Assembly (NCBI GenBank): GCA_943845485.1
Contig: CALTNV010000094.1
Coordinates: 1-6,941, forward strand
DNA from: an uncultured Flavobacteriales bacterium
GTDB taxonomy: Bacteria; Bacteroidota; Bacteroidia; Flavobacteriales; CALTNV01
DNA length: 6,941 nt
Direction: 5' to 3'
Position numbers and translations under genes: made by a program. The notes below the pieces were generated by a model. It did not search any database. It saw only the letters and a list, made by a program, of their open reading frames with translations, and was not told where the DNA came from. Below are positions 1 through 6,173 of this stretch, one piece after another; position 1 is the stretch's first letter, and every line of letters starts with the position of its first letter.

Positions 1-123
1 GTTAGTAGGTAAATTGCCTTTTTCTTTTAATTGACTTAGCACATAATGTGTTAACATTACAGCAGTTTGATTACCGTTTAATAAAACAATTTTATCTTCA
101 CTATTTTTAATGGCAATACCAAC
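1..123 (-). pseudogene. Inverted internal fragment of the phospho-sugar mutase gene (41 codons)
   Basis: Read on the minus strand, these bases form 41 open codons starting VGIAIKNSEDKI, with LLNGNQTAVM at residues 14-23, and ending KGNLPTN. The NGNQT segment is typical of Bacteroidota phosphoglucomutase/phosphomannomutase proteins, where it lies shortly after the metal-binding D-x-D-x-D-R loop. Its last residues, L-P-T-N, join exactly in register to G-F-V-C-K-T-I-V-T-T, which is encoded on the plus strand from base 128. So this is the piece that should immediately precede the plus-strand CDS, present here in reverse. In the plus-strand frame of the mutase, a TGA stop at 68-70 rules out normal upstream coding. 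The metal-loop Arg expected just before VGIA is missing, because the sequence switches there. Either a fold-back artefact at a contig end or a real inversion would give this arrangement; I favour the artefact. Confidence 0.85.
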
Positions 124-127
124 TAAC
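119..127. other. Strand-switch junction with short microhomology
   Basis: Minus-strand mutase codons are recognisable up to base 123, and plus-strand codons of the same gene from base 122. The junction therefore sits at about 122-124. The hexamer at 122-127 (ACTAAC) is the reverse complement of bases 1-6 (GTTAGT), so reverse-complementing bases 1-127 rebuilds a continuous reading frame into GGA TTT GTA. The rebuilt codon before Val would be Leu (TTA), although the family has an invariant Arg there. This fits a microhomology fold-back better than a clean inversion between true inverted repeats. Confidence 0.75.
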
Positions 128-814
128 GGATTTGTATGTAAAACTATTGTAACAACACAGTTAATTGAAAAAATTGCTGCATCATTTAATGTAGAGACGA
201 TTAATACTTTAACAGGTTTTAAATGGATTGCTGAACAAATTAGATTAAATGAAGGTGGTAAACAATATTTATTTGGTGGAGAGGAAAGCTACGGGTACTT
301 GTTTGGAGATAAAGTAAGAGATAAAGATGCCGCTGCTTCTGCATTGTTAATTTGTGAAATGATTGCTTGGGTAAAATCAATTAATAAAACACCTTATGAA
401 TATTTAGTTTCTATTTATGAAGAGTTTGGTTTGTTTCAAGAAAAATTAGTTTCAGTTGTTAAAACTGGATTTACTGGAGCTCAACAAATTAATCAAATGA
501 TGGTTGATTTAAGAGAAAATCCACCGAAAGAAATTGAAGGGTTAAAAGTAGTTTCTATTGCTGATTATCAGTCTTCAACAATAAATCGTTTGTTAACAGG
601 AGTGATAGATAAAATTCAGTTACCAAAATCAAATGTAATTCAAATTATTTTGGAAGATGAAACAATGATTACGGTAAGGCCATCGGGTACTGAACCTAAA
701 ATTAAGTTTTATGGAAGTGCTAAAGAATTGTTAACTTCTGTTAGTGATTTTGATAGTATATCAAAAAAAATTACTAATAAATTAGAAAAAGTTATATCTT
801 CGTTGGCTGATTGA
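122..814 (+). CDS. Phospho-sugar mutase (phosphoglucomutase/phosphomannomutase), C-terminal part only
   Basis: This encodes the C-terminal half of an alpha-D-phosphohexomutase, a cytoplasmic enzyme that interconverts hexose 6-phosphates and 1-phosphates through a phosphoserine and bound Mg. Numbered from the ATG at 110, the sugar-binding loop GGEESYGYL is at residues 56-64, followed by RDKD (70-73). The domain 4 phosphate-binding loop RPSGTEPK is at 190-197. Bacteroidota members are usually about 550-580 residues, so the N-terminal half, with the active-site Ser and the metal loop, is absent. The ATG at 110 is not a real start: it lies in the inverted fragment, and homologous sequence begins only around base 122. 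The downstream isomerase starts 7 bases after the TGA, which suggests one operon. Glucose versus mannose preference cannot be told from this part. Confidence 0.9.
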   Translation, partial: TNGFVCKTIVTTQLIEKIAASFNVETINTLTGFKWIAEQIRLNEGGKQYLFGGEESYGYLFGDKVRDKDAAASALLICEMIAWVKSINKTPYEYLVSIYEEFGLFQEKLVSVVKTGFTGAQQINQMMVDLRENPPKEIEGLKVVSIADYQSSTINRLLTGVIDKIQLPKSNVIQIILEDETMITVRPSGTEPKIKFYGSAKELLTSVSDFDSISKKITNKLEKVISSLAD

Positions 815-821
815 TATTGAT

Positions 822-1814
822 ATGATGTATAAATTAATAGAAGCTTTTCCTAATCATTTAAAGGAAGCTGTAAATATTGCTAATGATCAAATAGTTGCTA
901 ATGATAAACATCATTATCAAAATATAGTGATTTCTGGTATGGGAGGTTCTGGAATTGGCGGTAAAATTGCCCGACAATTAGCCTCTTTAGAGTGTAAGAT
1001 ACCGCTATATTTATCCAACGGTTATGATATACCTGCTTTTGTCAACAAAAAAACATTATTTATAGCCTCGTCTTATTCCGGAGGAACAGAAGAGACTGTT
1101 ACTTGTACAAAAAAAGCAATTGCTAAAAATGCTACTATTATTGCTATTACAACAGGTGGAGAACTTGCCGATTTAGCTAAAAAGCATCATTTTGGCCATA
1201 TAAAAATACCTGGAGGTAATCCTCCTAGAGCAAGTCTTGGATATTCTATTACCCAACTGTTGGGTATTCTAGAGAAAAAAAATTTGGTAGAATCTAAATA
1301 TTTAGAAAAAATTTCTAATATAGCTTCAGTTTTAGTGCAGGATGTTGATTTTATTCAAGAAAAAGCTAAAACAATAGCTAAAACAATTTTAAATAAAAAT
1401 GTAATAATCTATGCACCTGATATTTATGAGCCTATAGCTGTAAGATTTAGACAACAGTTAAATGAAAATTCAAAAGTATTATGTTGGCATCATGTTTTAC
1501 CAGAAATGAATCATAACGAAATTGTAGGTTGGGAAACTGGAATTAAAGATGCTGCAGTTTTATATTTTAAAGATACAGATTATAATACAAGAATTAATGA
1601 CAGATGGAATATCACTAAAAGTATTATAGAAGATTCTATTCAGTCAGATTCATTTATTTCAGAAATAAAAGTTGAAGGTGATTTAATGGTAGATAGATTT
1701 TTTTATATGATTCATTTACTTGATTGGGTGTCTTATTATTTAGGAGAATTAAGAAAAGTTGATTTAATGGAAATAAAAAATATTGATAGATTAAAAGCAG
1801 AGTTAGAAGCGTAA
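822..1814 (+). CDS. Bifunctional phosphoglucose/phosphomannose isomerase
   Basis: This is a 330-residue SIS-fold isomerase of the bifunctional PGI/PMI family, which interconverts fructose-6-P with both glucose-6-P and mannose-6-P in the cytoplasm. The first SIS domain has the hallmark loop GMGGSGIGG (residues 39-47) and the phosphate-binding SSYSGGTEET (83-92). PRASLGYS (135-142) carries the Arg that is catalytic in characterised archaeal members. PEMNHNEIVGW (227-237) holds the catalytic-base Glu. The C-terminal half ends with the helix DWVSYYLGE (301-309) typical of the family. The length is normal and the gene is intact. Two adjacent ATGs (822 and 825) could each be the start, and neither has an evident Shine-Dalgarno sequence. 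It follows the phosphohexomutase by 7 bases, so the pair would link central hexose phosphates to the 1-phosphates used for nucleotide sugars. Dual specificity is inferred from the family. Confidence 0.93.
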   Translation: MMYKLIEAFPNHLKEAVNIANDQIVANDKHHYQNIVISGMGGSGIGGKIARQLASLECKIPLYLSNGYDIPAFVNKKTLFIASSYSGGTEETVTCTKKAIAKNATIIAITTGGELADLAKKHHFGHIKIPGGNPPRASLGYSITQLLGILEKKNLVESKYLEKISNIASVLVQDVDFIQEKAKTIAKTILNKNVIIYAPDIYEPIAVRFRQQLNENSKVLCWHHVLPEMNHNEIVGWETGIKDAAVLYFKDTDYNTRINDRWNITKSIIEDSIQSDSFISEIKVEGDLMVDRFFYMIHLLDWVSYYLGELRKVDLMEIKNIDRLKAELEA

Positions 1815-1816
1815 TC

Positions 1817-1880
1817 TAATAAACTATATAACTAAAAAAGCTCGAGAATTCTCGAGCTTTTTTAGTTATATAGTTTATTA
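1817..1880. terminator. 64-base perfect palindrome, probable bidirectional terminator
   Basis: Bases 1817-1880 are a perfect palindrome with 32-base arms and no spacer, centred between 1848 and 1849; pairing fails at 1816/1881. The core is CTCGAGAATTCTCGAG (1841-1856), flanked by A6-G on the left and C-T6 on the right. On either strand this gives a G+C-containing stem followed by a U tract, as in an intrinsic terminator. It lies 2 bases after the isomerase stop. Its right half also contains the last five codons and the stop of the convergent membrane-protein gene, so it serves the ends of both operons. The outer AT-rich arms make the stem much longer than a usual terminator. Confidence 0.85.
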
Positions 1881-2794
1881 ACATAGTTGTTAGTATTAAA
1901 TGGGCTATAAAGAATAAATAAGCCAATAATTAAAATTTGTATACTAAAATCAGGTCCTACTGTCATTAATATAACAATATGTAATAATATCAATAATATT
2001 CCCCATATAGCTAAAAGGTTTGGTTTAAAAATAACAACTATCGCAAATATTTCAATAAAATAACCTGTAATAAGTATAACTGAATGTATAGGTGATGGAT
2101 TGTTAATGATATAATCTGCTAAAAAATACTTTTCATTTACTGAACCATTCATCGTTAAAGCAATTAATTGTCCTAATGCCTCTGGGTGTAAAGCGGAGAC
2201 TTCATTTTTTGTAATTTGACTTATGATTCCATGAAATTTAAAAAAACCAGAAACAAAATAGGTGAGCAGAATAAATGATTGAAAACCAACCATTATGGTT
2301 AAAAAGGACTTTTTATCTTTTAAACTATATTCTTTCGAAGTTGGTATGAATATAAAAAGAAAAGAACCTATCAACGCTAAATGTAAGTAATGGTCTACTT
2401 TACCATAAGAGGATATTAATGATAGGTATTGAAAAAAGCTTATAAAATTTAAAATTCTAATCCAAAGAAAACGTTTCCAAAATAAAATATTGACAATAGA
2501 GCTAATAAAAAAACACATTAATATGGAATAAATAGCTATTTCAAAGTTGTTTTTAGTAATCCAATATACTGGCCATAAAGGCTCAAAAAACAATTTGTTT
2601 TTCAATAATAATTCGTAAACAGGTTGTTGAGAATAATAAGTAAAACTTTGTATAGATATAAAAACGATTACTAGATTAAAGATTTTGATAATAGAAACTG
2701 ATTTTTGATATTTTTTATCCGCATCAGTTTCAATCATCTTGTTTAAGATGCCTAATAAGTAATAATAACTTTTTTTTAAATTATTTTTCATCAT
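1862..2794 (-). CDS. Multi-pass membrane protein, possibly HTTM/gamma-carboxylase-like
   Basis: This is a 310-residue integral membrane protein of unestablished function. Hydrophobic stretches near residues 33-53, 84-104, 110-129, 135-151, 164-186, 236-256, 260-279 and 284-297 suggest about eight membrane segments. Segments such as YFVSGFFKF (179-187) and LLHIVILMTVGPDFS (270-284) recall bacterial HTTM-type membrane proteins distantly related to vitamin K-dependent carboxylase. That is an impression from the pattern and not a firm assignment, and no catalytic motif is recognised. It begins MMK, with ATG codons at 2794-2792 and 2791-2789. The first overlaps the TGA of the preceding gene as ATGA, which implies translational coupling. 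The gene ends inside the 64-base palindrome, which encodes its last residues N-K-L-Y-N and the stop. It is the last gene of a three-gene minus-strand operon. Confidence 0.75.
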   Translation of the reverse strand: MMKNNLKKSYYYLLGILNKMIETDADKKYQKSVSIIKIFNLVIVFISIQSFTYYSQQPVYELLLKNKLFFEPLWPVYWITKNNFEIAIYSILMCFFISSIVNILFWKRFLWIRILNFISFFQYLSLISSYGKVDHYLHLALIGSFLFIFIPTSKEYSLKDKKSFLTIMVGFQSFILLTYFVSGFFKFHGIISQITKNEVSALHPEALGQLIALTMNGSVNEKYFLADYIINNPSPIHSVILITGYFIEIFAIVVIFKPNLLAIWGILLILLHIVILMTVGPDFSIQILIIGLFILYSPFNTNNYVNKLYN

Positions 2795-3213
2795 TGAATA
2801 GATTTTAATAAAATCACTTCAAAATTATCATTTTTATAAGCATCTATATAATTTCCTTTTATTTTAACAAAATAACCTTTTTTATGGAGTGCTATTTTTT
2901 TTAATATCGTTGGATCAACTTGGTTTGTTTTTTCAAAATGAACACCTAATAAGTGAAGTTTATGATTAATGTATTTTAGTTGTAATTTATCTAAGGTGTC
3001 ATTTTTAAAAAGTAAGAAGTGATTTTCTTTAGTGTTTTCATCTATGTACATTACATCATAAACTTCAAAATTATTAGGGATTTTTGAATATAACCTAAAG
3101 GAAAAAAAAGGAATTGTTTCGCCGTTATATTTTGTAATTACAGAGTGAAAACTAAAGGCAAAATAAATAGTTGTAAATATTAAAATGAATTTCGCTAAAT
3201 TATTTTTTTTCAT
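2791..3213 (-). CDS. Small membrane-anchored protein of unknown function
   Basis: This is a protein of about 140 residues that I cannot assign to a named family. A basic N-terminus (MKKNN) is followed by a hydrophobic stretch at roughly residues 8-24, best read as a signal anchor or uncleaved signal. The remaining ~115 residues look soluble and would then face the periplasm. The segment PFFSFRLYSKIP near residues 36-47 is distinctive and may mark the family. I prefer the ATG at 3213-3211; a GTG at 3216-3214, directly before it, is the alternative. It starts 7 bases after the stop of the WD40 gene and overlaps the downstream multi-pass membrane gene by 4 bases (ATGA). I infer that it works with that protein, perhaps as an accessory subunit. 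There is no catalytic motif and no Cys residue. Confidence 0.7.
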   Translation of the reverse strand: MKKNNLAKFILIFTTIYFAFSFHSVITKYNGETIPFFSFRLYSKIPNNFEVYDVMYIDENTKENHFLLFKNDTLDKLQLKYINHKLHLLGVHFEKTNQVDPTILKKIALHKKGYFVKIKGNYIDAYKNDNFEVILLKSIQ

Positions 3214-3220
3214 CACTCAA

Positions 3221-4102
3221 TTAAATTTCCCAAAATAAAACGCCAGTATCATCACCTACAGAAATTAAGTTGTTATTTATTATCTCTAAGTTATTTACAG
3301 ATCTAAAATTACCTTCTCTATTTAATTCTGTTTTACCAAGAAAATCTAAAGTATTTGCATCCCAAGTTTTAATATGTTTATCTCTACTGGCAGTAAAAAT
3401 TTCATTTTCAGTGTTTTTAATAGCATAAATATTACCTTTATGAGCAGGAATTTTTAATATCATTCTATAGGTGTTTTCCTCTCTATTTAAAAAATATAAA
3501 AATCCATTTTTATCACCACAAACAATTACATTATCTTTTGTAGGATGATGAATTACGCTCATTAAAGCTGTATCTTTAATTGATTTGGTACATAGTTCAT
3601 TATAAAACTCACATTCAAACTCATGAATAAAACCTTGATTAGTTACTGCAATTAAACTATTGTCTTTTAATGATAGTTTTCTAATGCTTCCAGATTTTAA
3701 AGGAATAAATCTAAGAAGTTCAAGCTTTGATATGTCCCAAACACTCAAAAAACCATCTTCTCCTGCACAAATTAATTCTTTATTTGCCTCATGGTATTTA
3801 ATGTCAAATATACCTTTTTTATGTTGCGAGAAATTTTTGATTTCTTGTTTTAAATTTAAGTCTATGATATGTAAGTTACCCTGACTTGTACCAATTGCTA
3901 AATAATTAAAATCAGGAATGTAGCATAAGCTATATATACTTTTACCTGTATTAATGGAGAGTTTCACCTGCTCTTTTGTTTCAAGTTTCCAAGTTGTAAT
4001 TATTTTATCCTGTCCAGCTGTAAAAATAAGATTGTCATTTTTATTTACAGTAATGGCATATAATGGCAATTGGTGAGCTTGATTTCTTTTAACTAATTTC
4101 AT
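3221..4102 (-). CDS. WD40 repeat beta-propeller protein
   Basis: This is a WD40 protein of about 293 residues that makes up almost exactly one seven-bladed propeller. Numbered from the upstream GTG at 4111, blade ends are visible as TTWKL (39-43), HIIDL (81-85), SVWDI (123-127), EFECE (164-168), YFLNR (206-210), KTWDA (248-252) and the terminal LFWEI. GH-like dipeptides appear as AH (12-13), QH (96-97) and AH (223-224), and D-G or D-x-x-I turns as GEDGF and SRDKHIKTW. There is no signal peptide or membrane segment, so it is probably cytoplasmic, and WD40 propellers generally act as protein-binding platforms. I prefer the ATG at 4102-4100; the in-frame GTG at 4111 would add three residues. It is the first gene of the minus-strand operon and is divergent from htpG. 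Partner and process are unknown. Confidence 0.88.
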   Translation of the reverse strand: MKLVKRNQAHQLPLYAITVNKNDNLIFTAGQDKIITTWKLETKEQVKLSINTGKSIYSLCYIPDFNYLAIGTSQGNLHIIDLNLKQEIKNFSQHKKGIFDIKYHEANKELICAGEDGFLSVWDISKLELLRFIPLKSGSIRKLSLKDNSLIAVTNQGFIHEFECEFYNELCTKSIKDTALMSVIHHPTKDNVIVCGDKNGFLYFLNREENTYRMILKIPAHKGNIYAIKNTENEIFTASRDKHIKTWDANTLDFLGKTELNREGNFRSVNNLEIINNNLISVGDDTGVLFWEI

Positions 4103-4128
4103 TATTGGCACTTTAGGTTTTTACATTG

Positions 4129-4142
4129 TGTCATCTTGTCAT
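4129..4142. repeat. Tandem TGTCAT repeat upstream of htpG
   Basis: TGTCAT occurs at 4129-4134 and again at 4137-4142, the two copies separated by CT. They lie just upstream of the sigma-54-like element and about 30 bases from the WD40 gene's ATG. Two direct copies eight bases apart could be a regulator site, or could be chance in so short a motif. Confidence 0.35.
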
Positions 4143-4153
4143 AAAAATTCAAA

Positions 4154-4168
4154 TGGCACTTGTTTTGT
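4154..4168 (+). promoter_or_regulatory. Candidate sigma-54-type promoter for htpG
   Basis: TGGCAC (4154-4159), five bases, then TTGT (4165-4168) matches the RpoN consensus TGGCAC-N5-TTGC with correct -24/-12 spacing. One key mismatch is present: T in place of C in the -12 GC. Transcription would start near 4178-4182, leaving a leader of roughly 30 bases before the htpG ATG, which is a sensible distance. The mismatch and the lack of any visible activator gene keep this tentative. Confidence 0.4.
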
Positions 4169-4211
4169 ACAATATCTAAAAAAATTATAAAAAATAAAAT
4201 TAATCATAAAA

Positions 4212-6107
4212 ATGAAACAAGGAACAATTAACGTACAAACGGAAAATATTTTTCCGGTAATTAAAAAGTTTTTATACTCGGATACTGAGATTTTTTTAAG
4301 AGAATTAGTTTCTAATGCTGTAGATGCTGATCAAAAATTAAAAACACTTTCTACTGTTGGCGAATTTAAAGGCGAATTAGGTGATTTAAAAGTAGAAGTA
4401 ATTGCCGATAAAGAAGCTAAAACCTTAACGATTAGAGATAATGGTGTTGGTATGACTGCAGAAGAGGTTGATAAATATATTAACCAAATTGCTTTTTCAG
4501 GGGCAGAAGAGTTTGTTCAAAAATATAAAGATCAAGATAGTAATTCAATTATTGGTCATTTTGGTTTAGGATTCTATTCTGCATTTATGGTTGCTGAAAA
4601 AGTTCAAATAAGAACATTGTCTTTTAAAGATGATTCACAAGCTGTTCAATGGGAGAGTAATGGAACTCCAGAATATACTTTACAGGATATTGATAAAACA
4701 ACAAGAGGTACTGATATTGTACTTTTTATAGCAGAAGATTCTTTAGAATATTTAGAAGAAGGGAAAATATCTTCTATTTTAAATAAATATTGTAAGTTTT
4801 TACCTATTCCAGTAGTTTTTGGAACAAAAAAAATATCTGAAAATGATCCTTCAGGTGAAAAAGATGAGAATGATCAGGTAAAACAAATTGAAAAAGAAGT
4901 TGAAAATCAAATTAACAACCCAAATCCAATTTGGACAAAACAACCTGCTGAGTTAAAAGATGAAGATTATAAAGCTTTTTATAGAGAGCTTTATCCAATG
5001 AATTTTGATGAACCTTTATTTCATATCCATTTAAATGTTGATTTTCCATTTAATTTAACTGGTGTATTGTTTTTTCCTAAATTAAAAAACAATGTAGAAG
5101 TTCAAAAAAATAAAATTAATCTATATTCTAACCAAGTATTTATCACGGATAATGTTGAGAACATAGTACCTGAATTTTTAACCTTATTACATGGTGTTAT
5201 TGATTCTCCAGATATTCCTTTAAATGTTTCTCGTTCATATCTTCAAGCAGATAAAAATGTAAAAAAAATATCTTCTTATATTACTAAAAAGGTAGCTGAT
5301 AAATTAAACTCGATGTTTAAAAATGATAGAGCTGATTTTGAGAAGAAGTGGGATGATATTAAAATATTTATGGAATATGGAATGTTAACGGACGAAAAGT
5401 TTTTTGATAGAGCTAGTAAATATGCTTTATTAAAAGATACTGAAGCAAACTATAGCACATTTGAAGAATACAATGAAAAGGTAAAAGAAACCAACAAAAA
5501 TAAAGACGGTAAAGTTGTTTATTTATATACAACTAATGTTGAAGAGCAACACACTTTTATTGAAGCTGCTAAGGAAAGAGGTTATTCTGTTTTATCTTTT
5601 GATAGTCCATTAACTCCTCATTACATTCAAACTTTAGAATCAAAATTAGAAAACGTACAGTTTGCTAGAGTAGATGCTGACACTATTGATAAGCTAATTC
5701 AAAAAGAAGTTGATTTACCATCAAAATTAAATGATGATGAAAAAGAAGCTTTAAAGCCAGTTTTTGAAGAGCACGTAGATAAACAAAAGTTTACTGTTGT
5801 TTTTGAAAATATGAGTGAAAAAGATTTACCAATTATTATTACGCAAAGTGAATTTATGCGTAGAATGAAAGAACAACAAGCTCTTGGTGGTGGAGGTATG
5901 CAAATGTTTGGTAACATGCCTGAAACTTTTAATTTAGTTGTAAATAGTAACCACGAATTAATTACCAAAATTAATGGTGAAGCTGATGAAAACTTGAAAA
6001 AAGAATTGGCTGATCAAGCTATTGATTTAGCTTTATTATCTCAAGGGATGTTAAAAGGTAAAGATTTATCAGATTTTATTAATAGGAGTATTGATATTTT
6101 AAAATAA
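4212..6107 (+). CDS. htpG: Molecular chaperone HtpG (bacterial Hsp90)
   Basis: This is a complete 631-residue Hsp90, the cytosolic ATP-dependent dimeric chaperone that refolds clients with the DnaK system. The N-terminal GHKL ATPase domain has ELVSNAVDA (31-39, with catalytic Glu31 and Mg-binding Asn35), DNGVGM (76-81), the lid-side GHFGLGFYSAF (115-125) and GTD (167-169). The middle domain has NVSRSYLQ (338-345), whose Arg341 contacts the ATP gamma-phosphate. The C-terminal dimerisation domain includes SEFMRRMKEQQ (546-556), a Gly/Met-rich loop GGGGMQMFG (559-567) and MPETFNLVVN (569-578). There is no long acidic linker and no terminal MEEVD, as expected in bacteria. The start fits the family (M-K-x-G-T-I-N-V-Q-T-E). 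The gene is followed by its own terminator, so it is probably monocistronic. Control may come from the sigma-54-like site upstream. Confidence 0.98.
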   Translation: MKQGTINVQTENIFPVIKKFLYSDTEIFLRELVSNAVDADQKLKTLSTVGEFKGELGDLKVEVIADKEAKTLTIRDNGVGMTAEEVDKYINQIAFSGAEEFVQKYKDQDSNSIIGHFGLGFYSAFMVAEKVQIRTLSFKDDSQAVQWESNGTPEYTLQDIDKTTRGTDIVLFIAEDSLEYLEEGKISSILNKYCKFLPIPVVFGTKKISENDPSGEKDENDQVKQIEKEVENQINNPNPIWTKQPAELKDEDYKAFYRELYPMNFDEPLFHIHLNVDFPFNLTGVLFFPKLKNNVEVQKNKINLYSNQVFITDNVENIVPEFLTLLHGVIDSPDIPLNVSRSYLQADKNVKKISSYITKKVADKLNSMFKNDRADFEKKWDDIKIFMEYGMLTDEKFFDRASKYALLKDTEANYSTFEEYNEKVKETNKNKDGKVVYLYTTNVEEQHTFIEAAKERGYSVLSFDSPLTPHYIQTLESKLENVQFARVDADTIDKLIQKEVDLPSKLNDDEKEALKPVFEEHVDKQKFTVVFENMSEKDLPIIITQSEFMRRMKEQQALGGGGMQMFGNMPETFNLVVNSNHELITKINGEADENLKKELADQAIDLALLSQGMLKGKDLSDFINRSIDILK

Positions 6108-6119
6108 ATCATAAACTTT

Positions 6120-6151
6120 AAAGGGTCTTATATTTTATAAGGCCCTTTTTT
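6120..6151 (+). terminator. Intrinsic terminator of htpG
   Basis: A 13-base left arm (6120-6132, AAAGGGTCTTATA) pairs with 6136-6148 (TATAAGGCCCTTT) around a TTT loop, with one U-G wobble at 6126/6142. A T run at 6146-6151 follows the GC-rich base of the stem. It begins 13 bases after the htpG stop and ends 22 bases before the lemA start, so any lemA promoter must overlap it or lie within htpG. Confidence 0.88.
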
Positions 6152-6173
6152 AATTAAATCAAAAATAAAAACA

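Larger units (their letters stand above)
4103..4211. promoter_or_regulatory. Divergent control region between the WD40 operon and htpG
   Basis: This non-coding stretch of about 110 bases must hold the starts of both divergent transcripts. I see no copy of the Bacteroidota housekeeping pattern (TTTG about 20 bases before TAnnTTTG) on either strand. What is visible is a sigma-54-like element facing htpG (4154-4168), two TGTCAT repeats (4129-4142), and an 8-base direct repeat TGGCACTT at 4106-4113 and 4154-4161. The last 35 bases before htpG are nearly all A/T with no Shine-Dalgarno sequence, which is usual for this phylum. Confidence 0.6.

Noticed and set aside
110..121. ATG at 110 as the start of a short 234-residue mutase
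   Set aside because: It falls inside the inverted fragment; the bases 110-121 are better explained as the reverse complement of the codons for G-I-A-I, and the protein would lack the catalytic half.
1..127. Hairpin telomere of a linear replicon
   Set aside because: The 1-123 segment is not self-complementary; it is a displaced coding fragment, so it would not form a closed hairpin end.
1841..1856. XhoI-EcoRI-XhoI string suggesting a cloning linker or vector join
   Set aside because: It is the core of a 64-base palindrome continuous with the natural coding end of the membrane-protein gene, and there is no vector sequence around it.
1817..1880. Palindrome as an assembly fold-back
   Set aside because: The symmetry stops cleanly at 1816/1881, with different intact genes on each side; a fold-back would make the flanks mirror each other too.
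3660..3884. Plus-strand open frame of 74 codons
   Set aside because: It is entirely antisense to the WD40 gene, whose repeat pattern is convincing, and its product looks like no family.
4855..4925. Acidic, Lys/Glu-rich stretch of HtpG as a eukaryote-like charged linker
   Set aside because: It is only about 25 residues, in the normal bacterial junction between the ATPase and middle domains, far shorter than the eukaryotic linker.
5699..5968. Minus-strand open frame of 89 codons
   Set aside because: It is antisense to the conserved C-terminal domain of HtpG; the Pro, Ser and Cys runs are those of a complement reading.
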